From: Typha latifolia
Lineage: Eukaryota > Streptophyta > Magnoliopsida > Poales > Typhaceae
DNA length: 64,000 nt
Direction of reading: 5' to 3'
Assembly (NCBI GenBank): GCA_019914945.1
Contig: CM034100.1
Coordinates: 16,131,096 to 16,195,095, forward strand
Of this stretch, positions 39,619 to 53,142 are shown in pieces. The notes under the pieces were generated by a model. That model was not told the DNA's origin, ran no database searches, and saw only the letters and a program-made list of their open reading frames with translations. Made by a program: the position numbers and the translations under genes. The stretch's first letter is position 1; each line of letters begins with the position of its first letter.

Positions 39619-42600
39619 GCTTCCAAAATCAAGAACTAGTGCTTCATGTGTTCCAGCATATCTGCTGCAGGATACTATTTCAGTGAGTTATAGATTTACT
39701 TTTAATATGGTTTTATTGATAAGTTTACGGCCCTGGCAGTATTATTATTACTGGTGTAGTTTGATGATTACAACTTGCCGAGATGCATATTGCTGTAATG
39801 ATGGCGGGTTTTGACTCATACTGGGGCAATCTAGTTGCTGCTTAATTTACTTTCTCTGCCTTTCTTCTCTGACAGGAAGGGGGAAAAGGTTGTCATCATT
39901 ACCTTGTGATTGAAGGCTTTTTTTTTTGTCTCTTTCTTCTATATCTATACATTAACCTCTCTTGCAAAAATGTTTATTTTTTTTTATGAGATCTTACATC
40001 TAGCTCAGAATCAAGGTGAGTTCTTGGTTTACTCAATCTCCATCAAGTTATTCAATTAATTCATACTTTTAAGAGAAATAGTTGTCTGGGTGAGACAAAA
40101 AAAAAGTTCTTTCCCTTGATTTGCCCTGCTATGCTTCTTTTGCCATCTGTCTCTAAGCTTTTCGCAGGTGATGCATCTCTTTTACAAGGACTTGGCAGGA
40201 TAACTGCAATCTTGATAAGAGTTTTTTCTAATGATGTGTCTCTTTTTTCTTTTAGAAGGTCTATCATGCAGGTACATGATCATTTTACCTTTTCTCTTCA
40301 TTTTTTTTCCATTGGATTGTAAAGATTCTTGTACTTGCCGGAGGTAATACAACTTTCACTATTATGAAATGGATGTTTTCTCTATTTATTTGCAGTCCAT
40401 CTGGGTGCATCATGGATTATGTTTTTTTCTCTCTAAATATATGACATCATATTCTTTTAAACATTATAATTGCAATCCATGACTAACATATTCTTTCAAA
40501 AAATTGGGATTTTATTTTCCTGTGTTGATGGTTTTGAGAACTCGAATCTCAATATTGAATTTAAAAGCTTGGAGAATGCACTGACTCTTTATAATTAGAG
40601 ATTTTTTCTTACATGTTTGCCATTAATCTTGTACAGAGAAAATAAAGGTTTTCTTCTTGCACTATAGGATTGGTACCATTATATAGCTTTAGTAATATTT
40701 TTTAAACAATTCATACAAGACCAAAATACTCTTTTTTATTAATATAATTAATATGTTGAAAAAAAATTTAATTTCTTTTTTCTTTTACATTTAAGGAGAG
40801 TTAACGGAGACTAAGAAAGACACGTGCGGAGTCAGTGTTAGACCGTGGGAAGAGTCTTTTTAGAGATAGGGGTAGGGATAGAGATTGAGACAGGGATAGA
40901 AAAGATGGATAGAGTTAATGGTGGTAGTGTAACAGTGTAAGTAGCTAGGTCTATGAGAGAGAGAGAGAGAGAGGTATAGTAGGGGTTTTCCTTCAGTGTG
41001 GGAGGAAAAAGAGGAATCCGCATTCAAATGGGCGTCTCCGGTCTCACCCTCACGCACTCCCCAAACCAGAAAGACCAACAACGTCAGCTGCCATGCATTG
41101 GATTTGGATCCCATCTCATCTGACAACCTCCTTTCTAATACTCTTTTTAAAAGCGTGTATTAAGCTCTCACCCCAAGGAGTTTATTAGTAAATAAATCAA
41201 CAATCTCTTCTGTGGGAATCTTGCGATGGTTCACATGTTATATATAACCTATCCCTCTCTCTCTCTCTCTCTGTGTGTGTCTTCCACTGCAGACTTAACA
41301 ACCATCAGCAAGATTCTTGGGTTTGCCAAATGATGGCAGCTAACCACGGGCTACAGTTTGAGCTGCAAAGAATCTGGAGGCAATGGAGACGTCCGTGACT
41401 CTTTTCTCCCTGGACAAACTGGATAGTACATTCATCCTGTTTGAAAGGAAAAAAAGAAAAGAAAAAAAATCGCTCAAAGGATAGTAGGATGTATATTTTA
41501 ATTTTATTATTATTAATCGCTCTATTATATAGATATTTATTTATTTATTAATCACTGTATTATAGTTTTAATATCTCAAAAATTACTATGTTAGCTTTCT
41601 TTGAGTTGAGTAAAACTATAAATGCAAAATAACATTAATATTCTTGTACAAAATTTTTTAAATTTATGATAAAAGTGATAGGAGAACCAAATTTTAAAAG
41701 TAACGGAATATTTTTCTTTGAGTTGAATGGTAAATATCTATTTGATAAGATGTAAATAATAATAAAATAAAATATAAGGTATTTTTGATAAAATTCTCTA
41801 GTAATTGTTATATGCCTCGATTAATGAGTTGTTGACATATTTCTCTGACTTTATCGAATGGGTTGCTTGGTGTCTCTTTTTAACTCGTTGGTAAAGCGAA
41901 CAGTATAGAATTGTAGTCAGATAAAATGAAGGGCACAGCTAAAAAGTCTAGACCGTCAGGCTCTTTGGTCCTCGCAATTAGATAACAATTTTAGTTTAAT
42001 TAAAAATGATGCCCAAATATCGTTGGGTAATGGAGATGCAAGAATTCCAGTTTAGCAAATCCAATCGCTTTGTATGCAAGAATTAAACAGCATGAGCATT
42101 GCCTGTTGAGATACATAAAGAAACGCCAAAAAGAAAAGATGGTATCAGAACTATTGGATTAATAAAAGGATTACTAGATTTAAAGTCACTGTTGTTACAG
42201 AAGAAAAGTAGCTTCAACAAGATGGATGTAATCAAGTTAGAAGCACTTAACAGTTCACACTCAGAGAGCTGAGGGAGCTTGGCTGGGAGAATGTGAAAAG
42301 TACATTCATTTATTCATTTTCCCTGTAAAGCCAAATGGAATTCACCTTAAAAGCTGATAACATTGCAAAATCTCCTTGGACCCCCATAGTAGGTTAGACC
42401 GTTAGACTGCTGCTTTGTGATTCAGATCAAGTACAAAGGCTTCTAAACTGCACAAATCAAGTACAAAGGCTCTTAAACTGCATCTTTCACGATGACGTAA
42501 ATAATCATATGATCTTGCTTGTGAACTGGAGAGTATTGAGACAAAGTTGGAACAATCCTTGATTCTTGATGTCGTTTGCCATTGGGTTGAATGGTTGACA

Positions 42601-43736
42601 GTGAAAAGAAGTCCAACCTGAGGAATTTAAATACAAAAAATTTATATAAACATGCATCTGAAGTCTCTATTGCATTGAAGTACAAGACTGAAACTCGAAC
42701 TGGCGGTCTGTGTTCATACATGGCCTTCCTCAGGATCTTACTAATATTACATCATGTCAAATGATTATAAGGATAATGTTCTTAGAGAATAATGCTTATT
42801 AACATAGAAGTGCTTGTGGTTCTGTCCAGGATTAGACCCACATTTAAGAACTCAAATACAACATAGTTTCACAGTATACATACTATTGGTGAGAAAGAGT
42901 TGGAAATTTACAAAAATCCACTATCAGCCTTAACCAGTATAATGATTGTAGCTAACCAGCAAAACTACATAAATTGGCTTTTTCTGAAAAGGAAAAAGGC
43001 ATCCTAATGGAAAGGCTCGTGACAACTTGGAGTCTATGGACGGTGGAACACTACATATCAGAAGACCTATTTTCACAATTTTGAATCCACGAAAACAAGA
43101 ACATGAGGCAGGCCATAACCATAATACTAAGTGCCATACTCAACTATTAAAAGGGCACAGCTAATCCCAGGGTTGGTGCACAGCTAATGCAGTAGTCTCA
43201 GGAGAGCTTAAAAGTTGCAAACCAGAAGTATGGGCCAGAAGGAGCCTAAGAGCCCATTTGCTTCAGAAAAAGGTTGCAGGAAGCAGAACTAATAATTAAT
43301 ACATAATACCAAAGATAACTGACTCCAAAAGTGTTAACATTTTTGGATGTCCAATAGGATGTATGTAGAACTGGCATCTTACAAAAGTGTCAAATGACAT
43401 GGTGCTTAATTAAACAGAAACAAAAGAGAAAAGTTTAATCTACAAGTTACCAATGAGATTGTGCTCGAATAGTTAAAAAGACTCGTGTTGAATAAGTATA
43501 CCCAGGTTCAAATTACAACGACATTGGTTTAATTATGGCACCATTAAGTTCACTTCTCTCTTCTAAGAAAAAAACTTAATAATATCTGTGTCATGCTGTA
43601 GCAAGTAGAATCTAAATTTACCAATACACAAGGCACTGAGATCAACTATCACATACAGATATGTTCCTTGTTTTGTCAATCTATTGTTTTTCCTAAACAG
43701 AACTTATCTTACCTAGAGAAAGATCATTCTTCAAAA
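39619..43736. other. Region between the miR166 hairpin and the hnRNP gene
   Basis: The first part probably belongs to the MIR166 primary transcript. Short GA, CT and TG runs occur at 40958-40972 and 41252-41280, and a SINE copy at 43441-43575. No recognisable protein-coding exon was found on either strand. Confidence 0.5.
43441..43575 (+). repeat. tRNA-derived SINE, copy 3
   Basis: GGTTCAAATTACAACGACAT (B-box-like), then GGTTTAATTATGGCACCATT and AAGTTCACTTCTC with an A-rich tail. Same order as copies 1 and 2. It lies downstream of the hnRNP-like gene. Confidence 0.6.
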
Positions 43737-46700
43737 TCAATAGTATGCCCTATCAGCAGGCAAATAACGGTCTTCATATTCCCTGCTGGTATATCCAGTC
43801 CTGCCATAACTAGGACGCTCATTTGGCAGACGTCTGTAGAACCATCAAAGATCTTAACCCAGTGGTATCAGGTAAAAAAAAAAGAAAAAGAAAAAGAAAA
43901 GAAACTACAAATCAAACAGGAAAGTGATCTGCATTACCTGGAATATTCATCATATCCAGAACTACTATCCCGAGGATAAGAAGCCATTTGTAAATCTGGC
44001 CTACTTCTACCAAGCCTTGTTTGAGAGCTGGAAGGCAAATCCTGATCCTGGACAAGAAAAACATCATGAATCTACAGGATGAAATTGTGAAGAATGGCAT
44101 AGAGGAAGGCATCAGTACTTACGTAGCCCGAGTATGAGCGCTTATACCCAGATACTGCAGCATACTCATAATCATCATGGTGCTCATAATGGAGCTCATA
44201 CATATGAGCATCAGAATATGGTTCCCTAGAACGGGAATATGCATAAGGAATATCTCGATAACCACTGCCACTATGTCTATTTGAATAACTGCTCTCTAGG
44301 TACTCATCTCTATATCTGCTGCTGGAGACTGTAGCATGTGTCAAAAACCAGATTGCAGCCAAGGAAGCAATACTTATTAACCTAGCATATAAATAACAGC
44401 TTACCAGTTACTTCTCTTGTGTAATCTCTTCTGTAGTAATCCCCATATTTCCCTGCAGGAGGAGACAACTCCTCAACAGCTCTAGGAGGAAACCTACTAA
44501 TGCTTCTAGACTTGTCATTGTCATTGTATCCTCTTGCAGACAGTTCATGTGATCTAGAATGTCTTCCTGGGGTTGAGCGGCTGAAACCATATGGATGCAT
44601 ATTCTCACCATAACTTTTACCAATGTACCCTCTCCTAATACCCAACACTGATCGTGTGCGTTTCTGCAAAGGCTTTTTTAAAGTGGCCTTCAATAAAACC
44701 TGCAGTCGAAAAGTTAATTACATCAAACACAGATGGAAGCAAATGCAAACTAATGAACAAGGAGGGGAAAAAATAACATGAAGTTAACTCATTCATGTTA
44801 GCTCTAATTTCAGTACCTTTTCAGCTCCTTCACCAATACCATCTTTGTTGACCATATCAATGCAATCCAAGGCCGCCTGCCTTGTCTTAAAGATGATAAA
44901 ACCAAAATCTTTCCGTTTCGCAGAGGGCATATTTCTAGCAAGCTGCACATTCTCAATTTCACCAAACTTCTCTAATTGATTTCGAACATGGGCTTCATCC
45001 CAAGAAGTAGGCAACCCGTCCAAAAAAATAGATTTCACCTGCACCGAAAGATTAATCACTTTAATACAAGAAACAAGAAATATTAGCTAATCCAGATACC
45101 TAGATAGAATAATAATAAGAATGCAAATCCAAAAGAATAAAGTTCATCAAACAACAACAATGGGCTTACACAGATATAGAATCCATACCTGAGCCATAAC
45201 TTCTTCATCTGGTTCAACAGTTTTGGAAAATGACACTTCTGCTCTAACATCAGTACCGAAATACACATTTCTCTTTTGTAGTTTGGAACAAGCCGCCACA
45301 GCATCCATATGCGTACTGAAATCAAGAAACGCATAGCCTCTATTCTTGCCTTTCCTATTTGGGTCCTCAATAAGATGGACTTCCTCAAGATTCTCCAAAT
45401 TAAAGGCTTTTAGTTTTTCAACTAACTGTATAATCAAGACACGATGCCAAAACGTTACTTTAGACAAGCAAAATAGGGATACAACAGGAGTCATCAATTA
45501 TAAAGAAACAGGAACATACATCATCTTTTGTCCAAGTAGTGCATATGTTTCCTAAATGAAGGGTCTCATTACCAATGCTTCTTGTTACCCCACATGATTT
45601 ACCTCTCACCTGCAAAAGAAGTAATTGATAAAGTACAAACATTTATCGTAGTAGTAAAACAAAAACTAGCTATAATGCTGGTAACACGAGGTATAAACCT
45701 AATTAAGCAAAAAATGTGGATGTCTATGTTAAGATTCCAAGCATGTTACAGAATTTTCAAGACAGAAGCAAGTGCATCCATAACATCCAATAGCATATAT
45801 ATATAGCCTTCTTCCAGGGTTCAAAATAGGAAACGAAGAATAGAAATTGTTGAAAAGAAATCATTTTTGTGCGTCAAAGCAATATATAAGATAGAATTTT
45901 TTAGCTAATAAAAGTTAAAAAGATATCCTAGAGCCAGAGTGTCAGGGCAACGACCAACTTCTTTTGATACTTTTTATGCCGACTACCAAACTTTATGTTC
46001 ATACTGGTCCTTAATCTCAACTGCTAAATTAACTGTCCTCATGCATATACTCGGGTTTCCTAAAACCTAGCAGGTCGTTTAATCTTTCCTATAAATAGAT
46101 CAATACACTGTGGTTTTTGCTCAACATGATTTGCTTACAACAAAACTCCCACACCCAAACCTTCTACATCTTAATATCGCACAGATCCAAACAAATAAAT
46201 CCTAAAAAGAAGCAATAAATAAAATTTAAACAGACAAGTACATATCAAGAAAAAAAATCTTTACCTGAATAAATTTGAGATCGGTGGCATTCCTAGCCTG
46301 CTCCACAGTCGCGAACCTCACGAATGCGAATCCCTTGTTCTTGTCCGAGTGCGGAATCCTTGCAAGCCTCACCTCCACTACGTCGCCCACTTTCTCGAAA
46401 ACCCTTTCCAGGTCCTCCTCCGTGGCGTCCCTCGGCAAGCCACCGGCGAACACCTCGAAATCCCTTTGCCTCCTCCTCTGATTGCTTGGCTCCGCTACCT
46501 CTTTTCTCTCCACTTCCTCCGTCACCTCTTCTTCCTCCTCCTCGTACTCTTCAACAAGCTCTTCTTCTGGATCTTCCTCTGCTACTATAAGAAATGGATC
46601 AAAATCGAATCAGGAAATGGTTGGAGAAGTGAAAAAGGAAAACGAAAAGGAAAAACCCTAGAAAGAGGGGGTATACCATCGATTCGGGGAGCAATCTTCT

Positions 46701-46827
46701 CCATGGAAGAGTGAGTGATTAGATCTTGCTCGTTCGATGCGTCCTTGGTGGGCTCAGATTGGGGAGAGTTCACGGGGTTCGCAGATGATCTGGTCGGCAG
46801 TTTCCTGGCTGCCGATCGTGGAGGCAT
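43737..46827 (-). CDS. hnRNP R/Q-like RNA-binding protein with three RRM domains
   Basis: Nine exons: 46827-46677, 46584-46265, 45609-45520, 45425-45189, 45038-44817, 44699-44405, 44328-44123, 44047-43938, 43833-43737. All phases agree; 575 aa. A Glu-rich N-terminus (about 51-80) leads into RRM1 (about 92-167; RNP2 EVFAGGLP, RNP1 KGFAFVRF), RRM2 (about 172-255; LHLGNI, RGYAFLDF) and RRM3 (about 269-345; IFLDGLP, KDFGFIIF). An Arg/Tyr/Ser-rich tail from about 370 ends DRAYY. The arrangement follows animal hnRNP Q/R and a plant RRM family related to LIF2, which acts in nuclear mRNA processing and Polycomb-linked gene control. The match to a nuclear family is good; the exact plant orthologue is not decided. 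The start codon is the first in frame, 40 bp after a telo-box. It is divergent from RPN13. Confidence 0.93.
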
Positions 46828-47234
46828 CCGTTTGGAAGACGACTGTCGCGGTTTTAGTGGGTTGGAGAAGGCTATAGGGTTTTAGTGGAGCGGGTAACGG
46901 AATATTTGGTTCTGATCCGGATCAGAAACGGATCATATATTTATACATACACACCCTGTATTTTATCTTTCATTAACAGAGCTACAGAATATATATATTT
47001 TGTTGAATTGGATCGTGGCCCGACCCGAATAGGAGACTGGTTTGGAGTTCATTCGACTCCGAACCCGGTTATGTTCTAATAAGGGTCTTATAGTAATTTT
47101 AATAGGCCCCATAGTTCAGATAAACATAAATCAAATAAAAAAAATCTTTAACCTTCAAGCTCTCTCTCGCTCGCTCTCCCTCTCTCTCTCGTAAACCCCG
47201 ACTAAATCGATCAGCATCATCAAACCCTAAAACG
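46828..47234. promoter_or_regulatory. Bidirectional promoter region between the hnRNP-like gene and RPN13
   Basis: The two start codons are 653 bp apart, and the RPN13 leader seems to start near 47150, leaving about 300 bp of shared promoter. Telo-boxes (AAACCCTA) lie on the proper strand close to each gene: - at 46875-46882 and + at 47222-47229. A CT-rich leader (47158-47190) precedes RPN13. Telo-boxes are common in promoters of growth-related housekeeping genes. Confidence 0.6.
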
Positions 47235-47454
47235 GTAATGGATTCGCTTCGTCTTCTCATTTTTTAGCGATTCTTGTGTGTTCTTTTTCTCTCTTTGTTT
47301 CGCTTGCTATGTGAGTGCAAACCCTAGTTTTTTTACTGGAGGATTACCATTTATTGTTCAAGTTTTCTTGCTCTTTACTCCTTTTCTTATACCGAGAATA
47401 CATGTGCTTAGAAGGTTAGTGTTTGCATTGATCTTTCTTGTTTTGACTATTTAG
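47235..47454 (+). other. Probable leader intron of RPN13
   Basis: Donor ACG|GTAATG at 47235 after CCCTAAAACG, and acceptor CTATTTAG ending 47454, 26 bp before the start codon. The segment between is T-rich as plant introns are. Confidence 0.5.
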
Positions 47455-47480
47455 GTCTTGGAGTTATCGGATTGCCTTCA

Positions 47481-48266
47481 ATGGAGGACGCGTCTCCCTT
47501 ACAGGTACTCGTGAATTGGTTAGATCTTGGCTTCTTTGCTATCTACTTTTATGGAATATTTTTTGTCGCTGCTAAGCTCGAAATTTGTAGTACTACGTAA
47601 TCTGCTTCTTGTAGTGCTTATATCCAACTGAAACACTGGATTTGGGGAAAAAAGAAACGACTTCTTTTTTATGGAAATTGGGTTTCAGTGGAGATTTGCT
47701 TTGGATAGGTTGAGTACCAAAGCAATCGTGGGGCATAGCTCAGCTGGTTAGTGTTGGTTAGTGGTGTTTCCGTTGATATGTTGTTGTACTAAGAGTTAAC
47801 GAAAGAGGTGCTTAGAATCTAAGAAGAACCGAGCATGAGTAGTCCTCTCCTTCAGTCACTTTTTTACCTTTTGTGTTGTATTTACAACGATACCTTTCAT
47901 TTTTTATCCTTTTCCTTTTTCGGGATTAGATGGGAACCTCAAAAGGATGTTGCATGTAGATTAAAAGTCTGTTGAATTGATCAATAATTGTTAAAGTTTA
48001 TTTGGTTGCATTTATGAAATTCTTCGCAACCTAGCGGAAATGAATGTAAGAAGATAGTAAAAGATATAAGATGAATTTGATCTGGTCTAGTGTCCAGTGA
48101 GATTGTTTAGGGTTGGATTGCTGTCTTGCTTATGGTATAGGAGTGCTAGAAGTAGGTGAGATGGTGGAGGATATCTCAACCAATAAATGTGGACGATATA
48201 GTGTAGGCCCTATTTGTCCATTGATAGGCCTAAGTTTGAACTCATTAGATGAAACAGTAGCTTGAT

Positions 48267-48318
<52 letters not shown>

Positions 48319-51300
48319 TGACATCTTGAAGGTAGATAATTCAGAAAATTGCAATGAGCTTAAAGATGCTAATGATTTTGGATTGTATATTCATATGAAT
48401 CCAAATCTTGATAATGTATTGGATTTGTTGGGAGCAATTTGTAGTTTACAAATGCAGGTTTTGGTTTTTAGAACATTAAGATTCAAATTTTTAATTGGAT
48501 GAGCTGATAAGGGGTAGACCTCATTTGTGATGTTCTTGACTCAATTCCTGATGTAAAGATGACTGTTGTTCACATTGTGAGTTAAGAATGAATTGTACCT
48601 TTGTCTATTTGGTTATTTATGCCATTTTGGATGTGAAACATGGTGCACCTTGCAATAAAAGAATGTTATAGTGCAATGGAGCAAGAGCTACTACATGTGC
48701 ATGGATTTTCTATGACCAGAGAGTGAGCATGAGTCTGGGGATCACTTCAGTCTTCCAATGGAATGTCTGTTTACTAGTATGAGTGTTCTTATGCTGTAAT
48801 CAAGGTTCTAAGTATCAGCTTTGAGCTTGATATCAGCTAGATGAGAAAAAAAAAACATGTATTCGCCGTATCGGTTGCATCAGTCATCCGTTCCGGACTA
48901 TTCGGCTCGGGGATCTGCCATGAGCCAATCCGTTTTGATGACATGGATTGAGATTAGCCAATACTTCAATCCATGGATGTAATAAGATTATCTTTTAGGA
49001 TCCATGTCATGGCTAGGGTCTCTCTCTCCCTCTCTCTCTCTTATTAAAAGGCTAACCAAGTATGCCCATTTCCAGGATATAATGTTGGAGTTTCGCGCTG
49101 GTAAGATGTCTCTTGAAGGGGCACGAGTGGTTCCAGACATCCGCAAGGGACTTGTTCGCATTGGGAGGGTATGTATCGTTACTAGCCTATGACAAATGCA
49201 GCTTCCTTACGAATACGAGTATTGTAGCTTTGAAGTTACCTTTTGGTTCTAATGAGCTGCTTTTCCAGGGTGAGGAGGGATTAGTTCATTTTCAGTGGCT
49301 TGATCGAAGCCAGAATATTGTTGAACATGTATCCTTTTTCTGGTCAAGTAGCATGAGTTATACTGACATTATGATCTTGTTGTAGTTATGATTTTCTCTC
49401 TCTGTTAACTGCAGTGTCAAAGCTATTTATTTTTCTTGTTTCACTCATTTTATTTTCTTAGTGCATTTATTCTCCATAAAAATGTCCAAAAGGTATCACG
49501 TGATTCATCAACAAGCTATTTCTTATTTGTTATTGGATGCTTTTTTTTATCACAAGTTTGTTTGAATATGTATCTCGGGCTATTTGCACCAAAAATCTTT
49601 AGATTTGAACTCTTGGAAACAGAGTTTATCCATTTTCTATACTAGATTTATACCTTTCTAGAAGGAAGTGCATATAATTTCTATAGAAAGTGCTCACAAA
49701 AGCCTAATCTTGCTATTACCAGAACTTCATGGTTTTTTATTGGTGCAAATGCCTCATGTATTTCCAGTATCCATTAATTATTCTTATTTCACAACAAAAC
49801 TTTTTGTTGGAACTTGATGGACCTCAAATATCTGTACCAAAGATTTCTATTTGTACTCCCCCCTCAGCATGTCTTATGTCTTCAATTTGATCAGAAAGAT
49901 TTTCCATCAGAACTTTGGTCATTTTTTCCTTGACCTAGATACACAGGATCAGATCATCTTTCCAGATGAGGCTGTCTTTGAGAAGGTATTTCATGTTTTG
50001 ATGGACTTCTTCCTTTCTTTCTGAATGCATCTTTTCCTTATACATCTCTGCTGTTACTACTTGATCTAAACTCCTGTTCGACTTATCCAGGTGACTCAAT
50101 CTTCTGGAAGAGTATACATCCTGAAGTTTAACTCTGATGACAGGAAATTTTTCTTTTGGATGCAGGTTAACTTTTTTACATATATTATCTATTTGTTTAC
50201 TTACTAGTCTTTTTATTATTAATTACCTTTATGTTTTAAACGAGCCTTAGGAGCCGACAGATGATGGCGATTTACAAATATGCAACTCGGTCAATTGTTT
50301 GATCAATCGGCCTTTAGGTATATCTAGATATTGAGATGAAATATCATATTGATGTTGTGTCTGATTGGGTGGTAACCATGCTTTCTTCTTTAATCAAGAT
50401 GTAATTGGTGAAGATGATGCTGAGGCTTCTGTACCTCTGCAAATGTATGAAATGTCAGAAGATACGGCTGAGGATGATCTGTCTTCCAGGTGTGCTGTGA
50501 TCAAACTTATAAGAAGCAAATAGATTATGAGTTCAACCTTAGTGTTAATACTATTGTTTTGCTTACTTTTGTCTTTTTCCTCTCATGAGCCATGCATGCA
50601 TATCTGCTACGTAAGATTGCTGCCAGAAAAAATGATTTCAGTCTTCTTTTACAATAATTCAATTGTTAGATGTTAATTAGACATAAATGCTGCTGATCAG
50701 TATTAGAGTGCTCTATTATTGATATTTAAAACAAGTTCCTTGGAGGAACCTAGGTTTTCTGAATTATCGGAATAGATACAGTTCATTTGCAACCTATCTG
50801 TAATGCTTATCCATTTTTATGGATGGATCCTAGATAGGCTGTTCAACTGTGGCCAATACCTGGTCACTCGGTTTGCAATGTGAGGCCTGTGGATTTAGGA
50901 CATGGAATGGAATGATGCACATGTCTGTCGGGAGAAAAATAGGCGGCAAATCAAGAATGAGAAAGACAGGAGTGGGCACTAGATTGTGCAATGAGAGGAT
51001 GAACTTGCGAGAGAGGGAAATAAAGGCTCTTTTGGAGAAGTGTTTAGGGCGTGAAGGGTGGCACAGGTTGTGGGAGTCTAAATAGAGAGATGAAATCAAG
51101 GTCCTTGAATAGGAATTGAGGGGTGGGAGACAGCAACTGGTCATGTATGAACCAGCTGGACCAAATAAATTGTCTTTACAAACTGTCATGCTATTATCAT
51201 ATCAACATTAAGCAGTTCTTTTGAATGACTTGAAAACTTGGCCCGTAAAAGGCCAACCATGTTTGGGATTTGTTGATTGAGTTTAAAAAATAGGAATATG

Positions 51301-52913
51301 TCTAATCTTCTGCGAGTTCCTTCACATAATACAATTTTTGGTGTCTTGATTATATCACAATACTTGACTGTTGGTTTACCAATTTGCTGATATTCGAAAT
51401 CTGACTGTGGAACTGGTTGATAAATTATTGAATTGCCTTGTGTCATCCTTGCATTTTCATCAAGCTTACCATAAAATAAGCCAGTTCGTTAAATTGTTAA
51501 TACTGTTGAAATGTTATACTGTACCTTCGTCACTTTGACGTCTGTTTACATCTAACTACTTCCTGTAATCAGTTTTGGTGGTCACTATTTTCATATGCTT
51601 AACCTGATTTTTATTTTTCGTCTTTCATTGATATTCTTTTCGATTAAACTTTAAAGACTTCCTTCAAGGATTATTTTTATGCTTTTTTGGTACTTCATGT
51701 ACTCAGAGCTGGAAACTTAGTTGATCAAGGTATGGCAGCTGAATTGACTGGTGAAGTAACATCTTCTGCTGGACCAGTACAGTTAGCAGACCTACAGAGA
51801 ATATTAAGGAGCATCCAACCTGCAGGTATAAGTTGAATGCTAACATATTCATAATTGCGACCATCTTTTTTAATGATCTTCTCAGTATCTAAACCATTTT
51901 CCACGTTTTGTGGTGTTCAAGATGCTGTCGAAGATCCTTATGCAGGTAAACACATTGTTGAATAAATGTTACAATATATATGGCATTCTCTCCTATCATC
52001 TTTTGAATTTCTTTTCCTCTGGGAATTCCAGGATTGAGTTTAGGAGACATTTTGAAACCCGATTTGGTCTTGCCATTAATTGAAACATTGCCAGTTGAAC
52101 AACGATTGGCATCATATTTGCCTGAGGTACCTTGTCTTTTTCATTTTCATTAAACACATTTTGATTGCCTGTCAGCAGTTTCTTAGTTTTACGTCATTTC
52201 AGGGATCACAGACTCCTGCTGATATTATAGACTTGTTGCAGAGTCCACCATTTCGTCAACAACTAGACACATTTACTCACGTCAGTGCAGTACTTTTCTT
52301 TCATTATGTTGGCGTTGTCTCCAATTTCTAGTAATACGAGAATTTGTTGAACCCAGGTACTTCGAACTGGTCAGATTGATTTATCTCAGTTTGGAATTGA
52401 TCCAAATAAATGTAAGCGTTCTTATTTTTTAGTTCAGAAGGTTCAAAGTGTTCAACAAAATAAGTCTTTCTTTTCTTTCTTAAAAAGTTTCTAGGTTTCC
52501 ATATTTGCATCATAAATCTCATGCTTAAATAATAAATGGAATTGAGAAAGTGCCATGCAGTTGCTCTAGCTGAGTGGCATCTCCATGATGGGTCATGCAT
52601 TTTATCATTCTGAATTAATGAATTACCATTAAGAGTGGGAGAAAATTTCAATCCACAATCAGCTAACTACTTTAGACACCTGTGCCACCTACCATTTTCA
52701 TAGGACAGCAGTGTATGATTATGATCCGTTTGTTGATAGTCAGTTTTCTTAATGTTTTACACAGACAAGTATACTGTTCTTTCATTCCTCGAGGCTCTCG
52801 AAGACTCAGTTGCAAAAGCTTCAGAATCTGGAGGAGCAGACTCGATGCAGGACGAGAACAAGGATCCTCAGTCGCGGAGATGCAGCGGCAGTGATGCTAT
52901 GGACGAAAGCTGA
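47481..52913 (+). CDS. RPN13: 26S proteasome regulatory subunit RPN13 (ubiquitin receptor)
   Basis: Thirteen coding exons: 47481-47504, 49076-49168, 49269-49328, 49947-49985, 50091-50165, 50251-50317, 50399-50489, 50707 is not one (next is 51707-51825), 51922-51945, 52032-52126, 52203-52280, 52357-52411, 52765-52913. All phases agree; 322 aa. RPN13 sits on the 19S particle through RPN2, binds ubiquitin through its N-terminal Pru domain and recruits the deubiquitinase UCH37/UCH2 through its C-terminal DEUBAD. The Pru domain spans about 9-115 ([41 protein letters not shown]). The DEUBAD covers about 170-295 ([59 protein letters not shown]). The start (MEDASPLQ) is in a tiny first coding exon, as in relatives. 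A likely AATAAA signal is at 53137-53142. Confidence 0.96.
48271..48314. repeat. (CT)n microsatellite in RPN13 intron 1
   Basis: About 22 CT units in the 1.57-kb first intron after the first coding exon. Confidence 0.9.
48800..49045. repeat. Repeat in RPN13 intron 1 related to the outer element of ETFQO intron 2
   Basis: Begins TCAAGGTTCTAAGTATCAG. It has CCGTATCGGTT and GCCAATCCGTTTTGATGA inside, then a CT-rich run. The order (AAGGTTYTMAGT end, ATCCGTTTTG core, CT tract) resembles 14003-14165. Only part of an element appears to be present. Confidence 0.35.
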
Positions 52914-53142
52914 CACTACTGGCTCTATTGAGCAATTTATTTCACAAGTCTCTTACTGGAGGAGGAAAAGTATGCTTTCCTACGTCGCATGAGATAAATT
53001 TGTGGAATTTGTGGAAGGTTCAGGTCTCGGTTCAGGTGTCTTTGTGATGGTCTGTTTGGCTTATTAGCGAGAAAAGCGTGTGAAAAGCGATGGTCAGTTT
53101 TGTTGTAGTATTCATTTTATCGGCAGATAATCTATCAATAAA

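Noticed and set aside
47727..47775. tRNA-like GGGGCATAGCTCAGCTGG in RPN13 intron 1
   Set aside because: Looks like a tRNA 5' end and A box, but there is no B box, anticodon arm or acceptor pairing downstream. At most a tRNA-related fragment.
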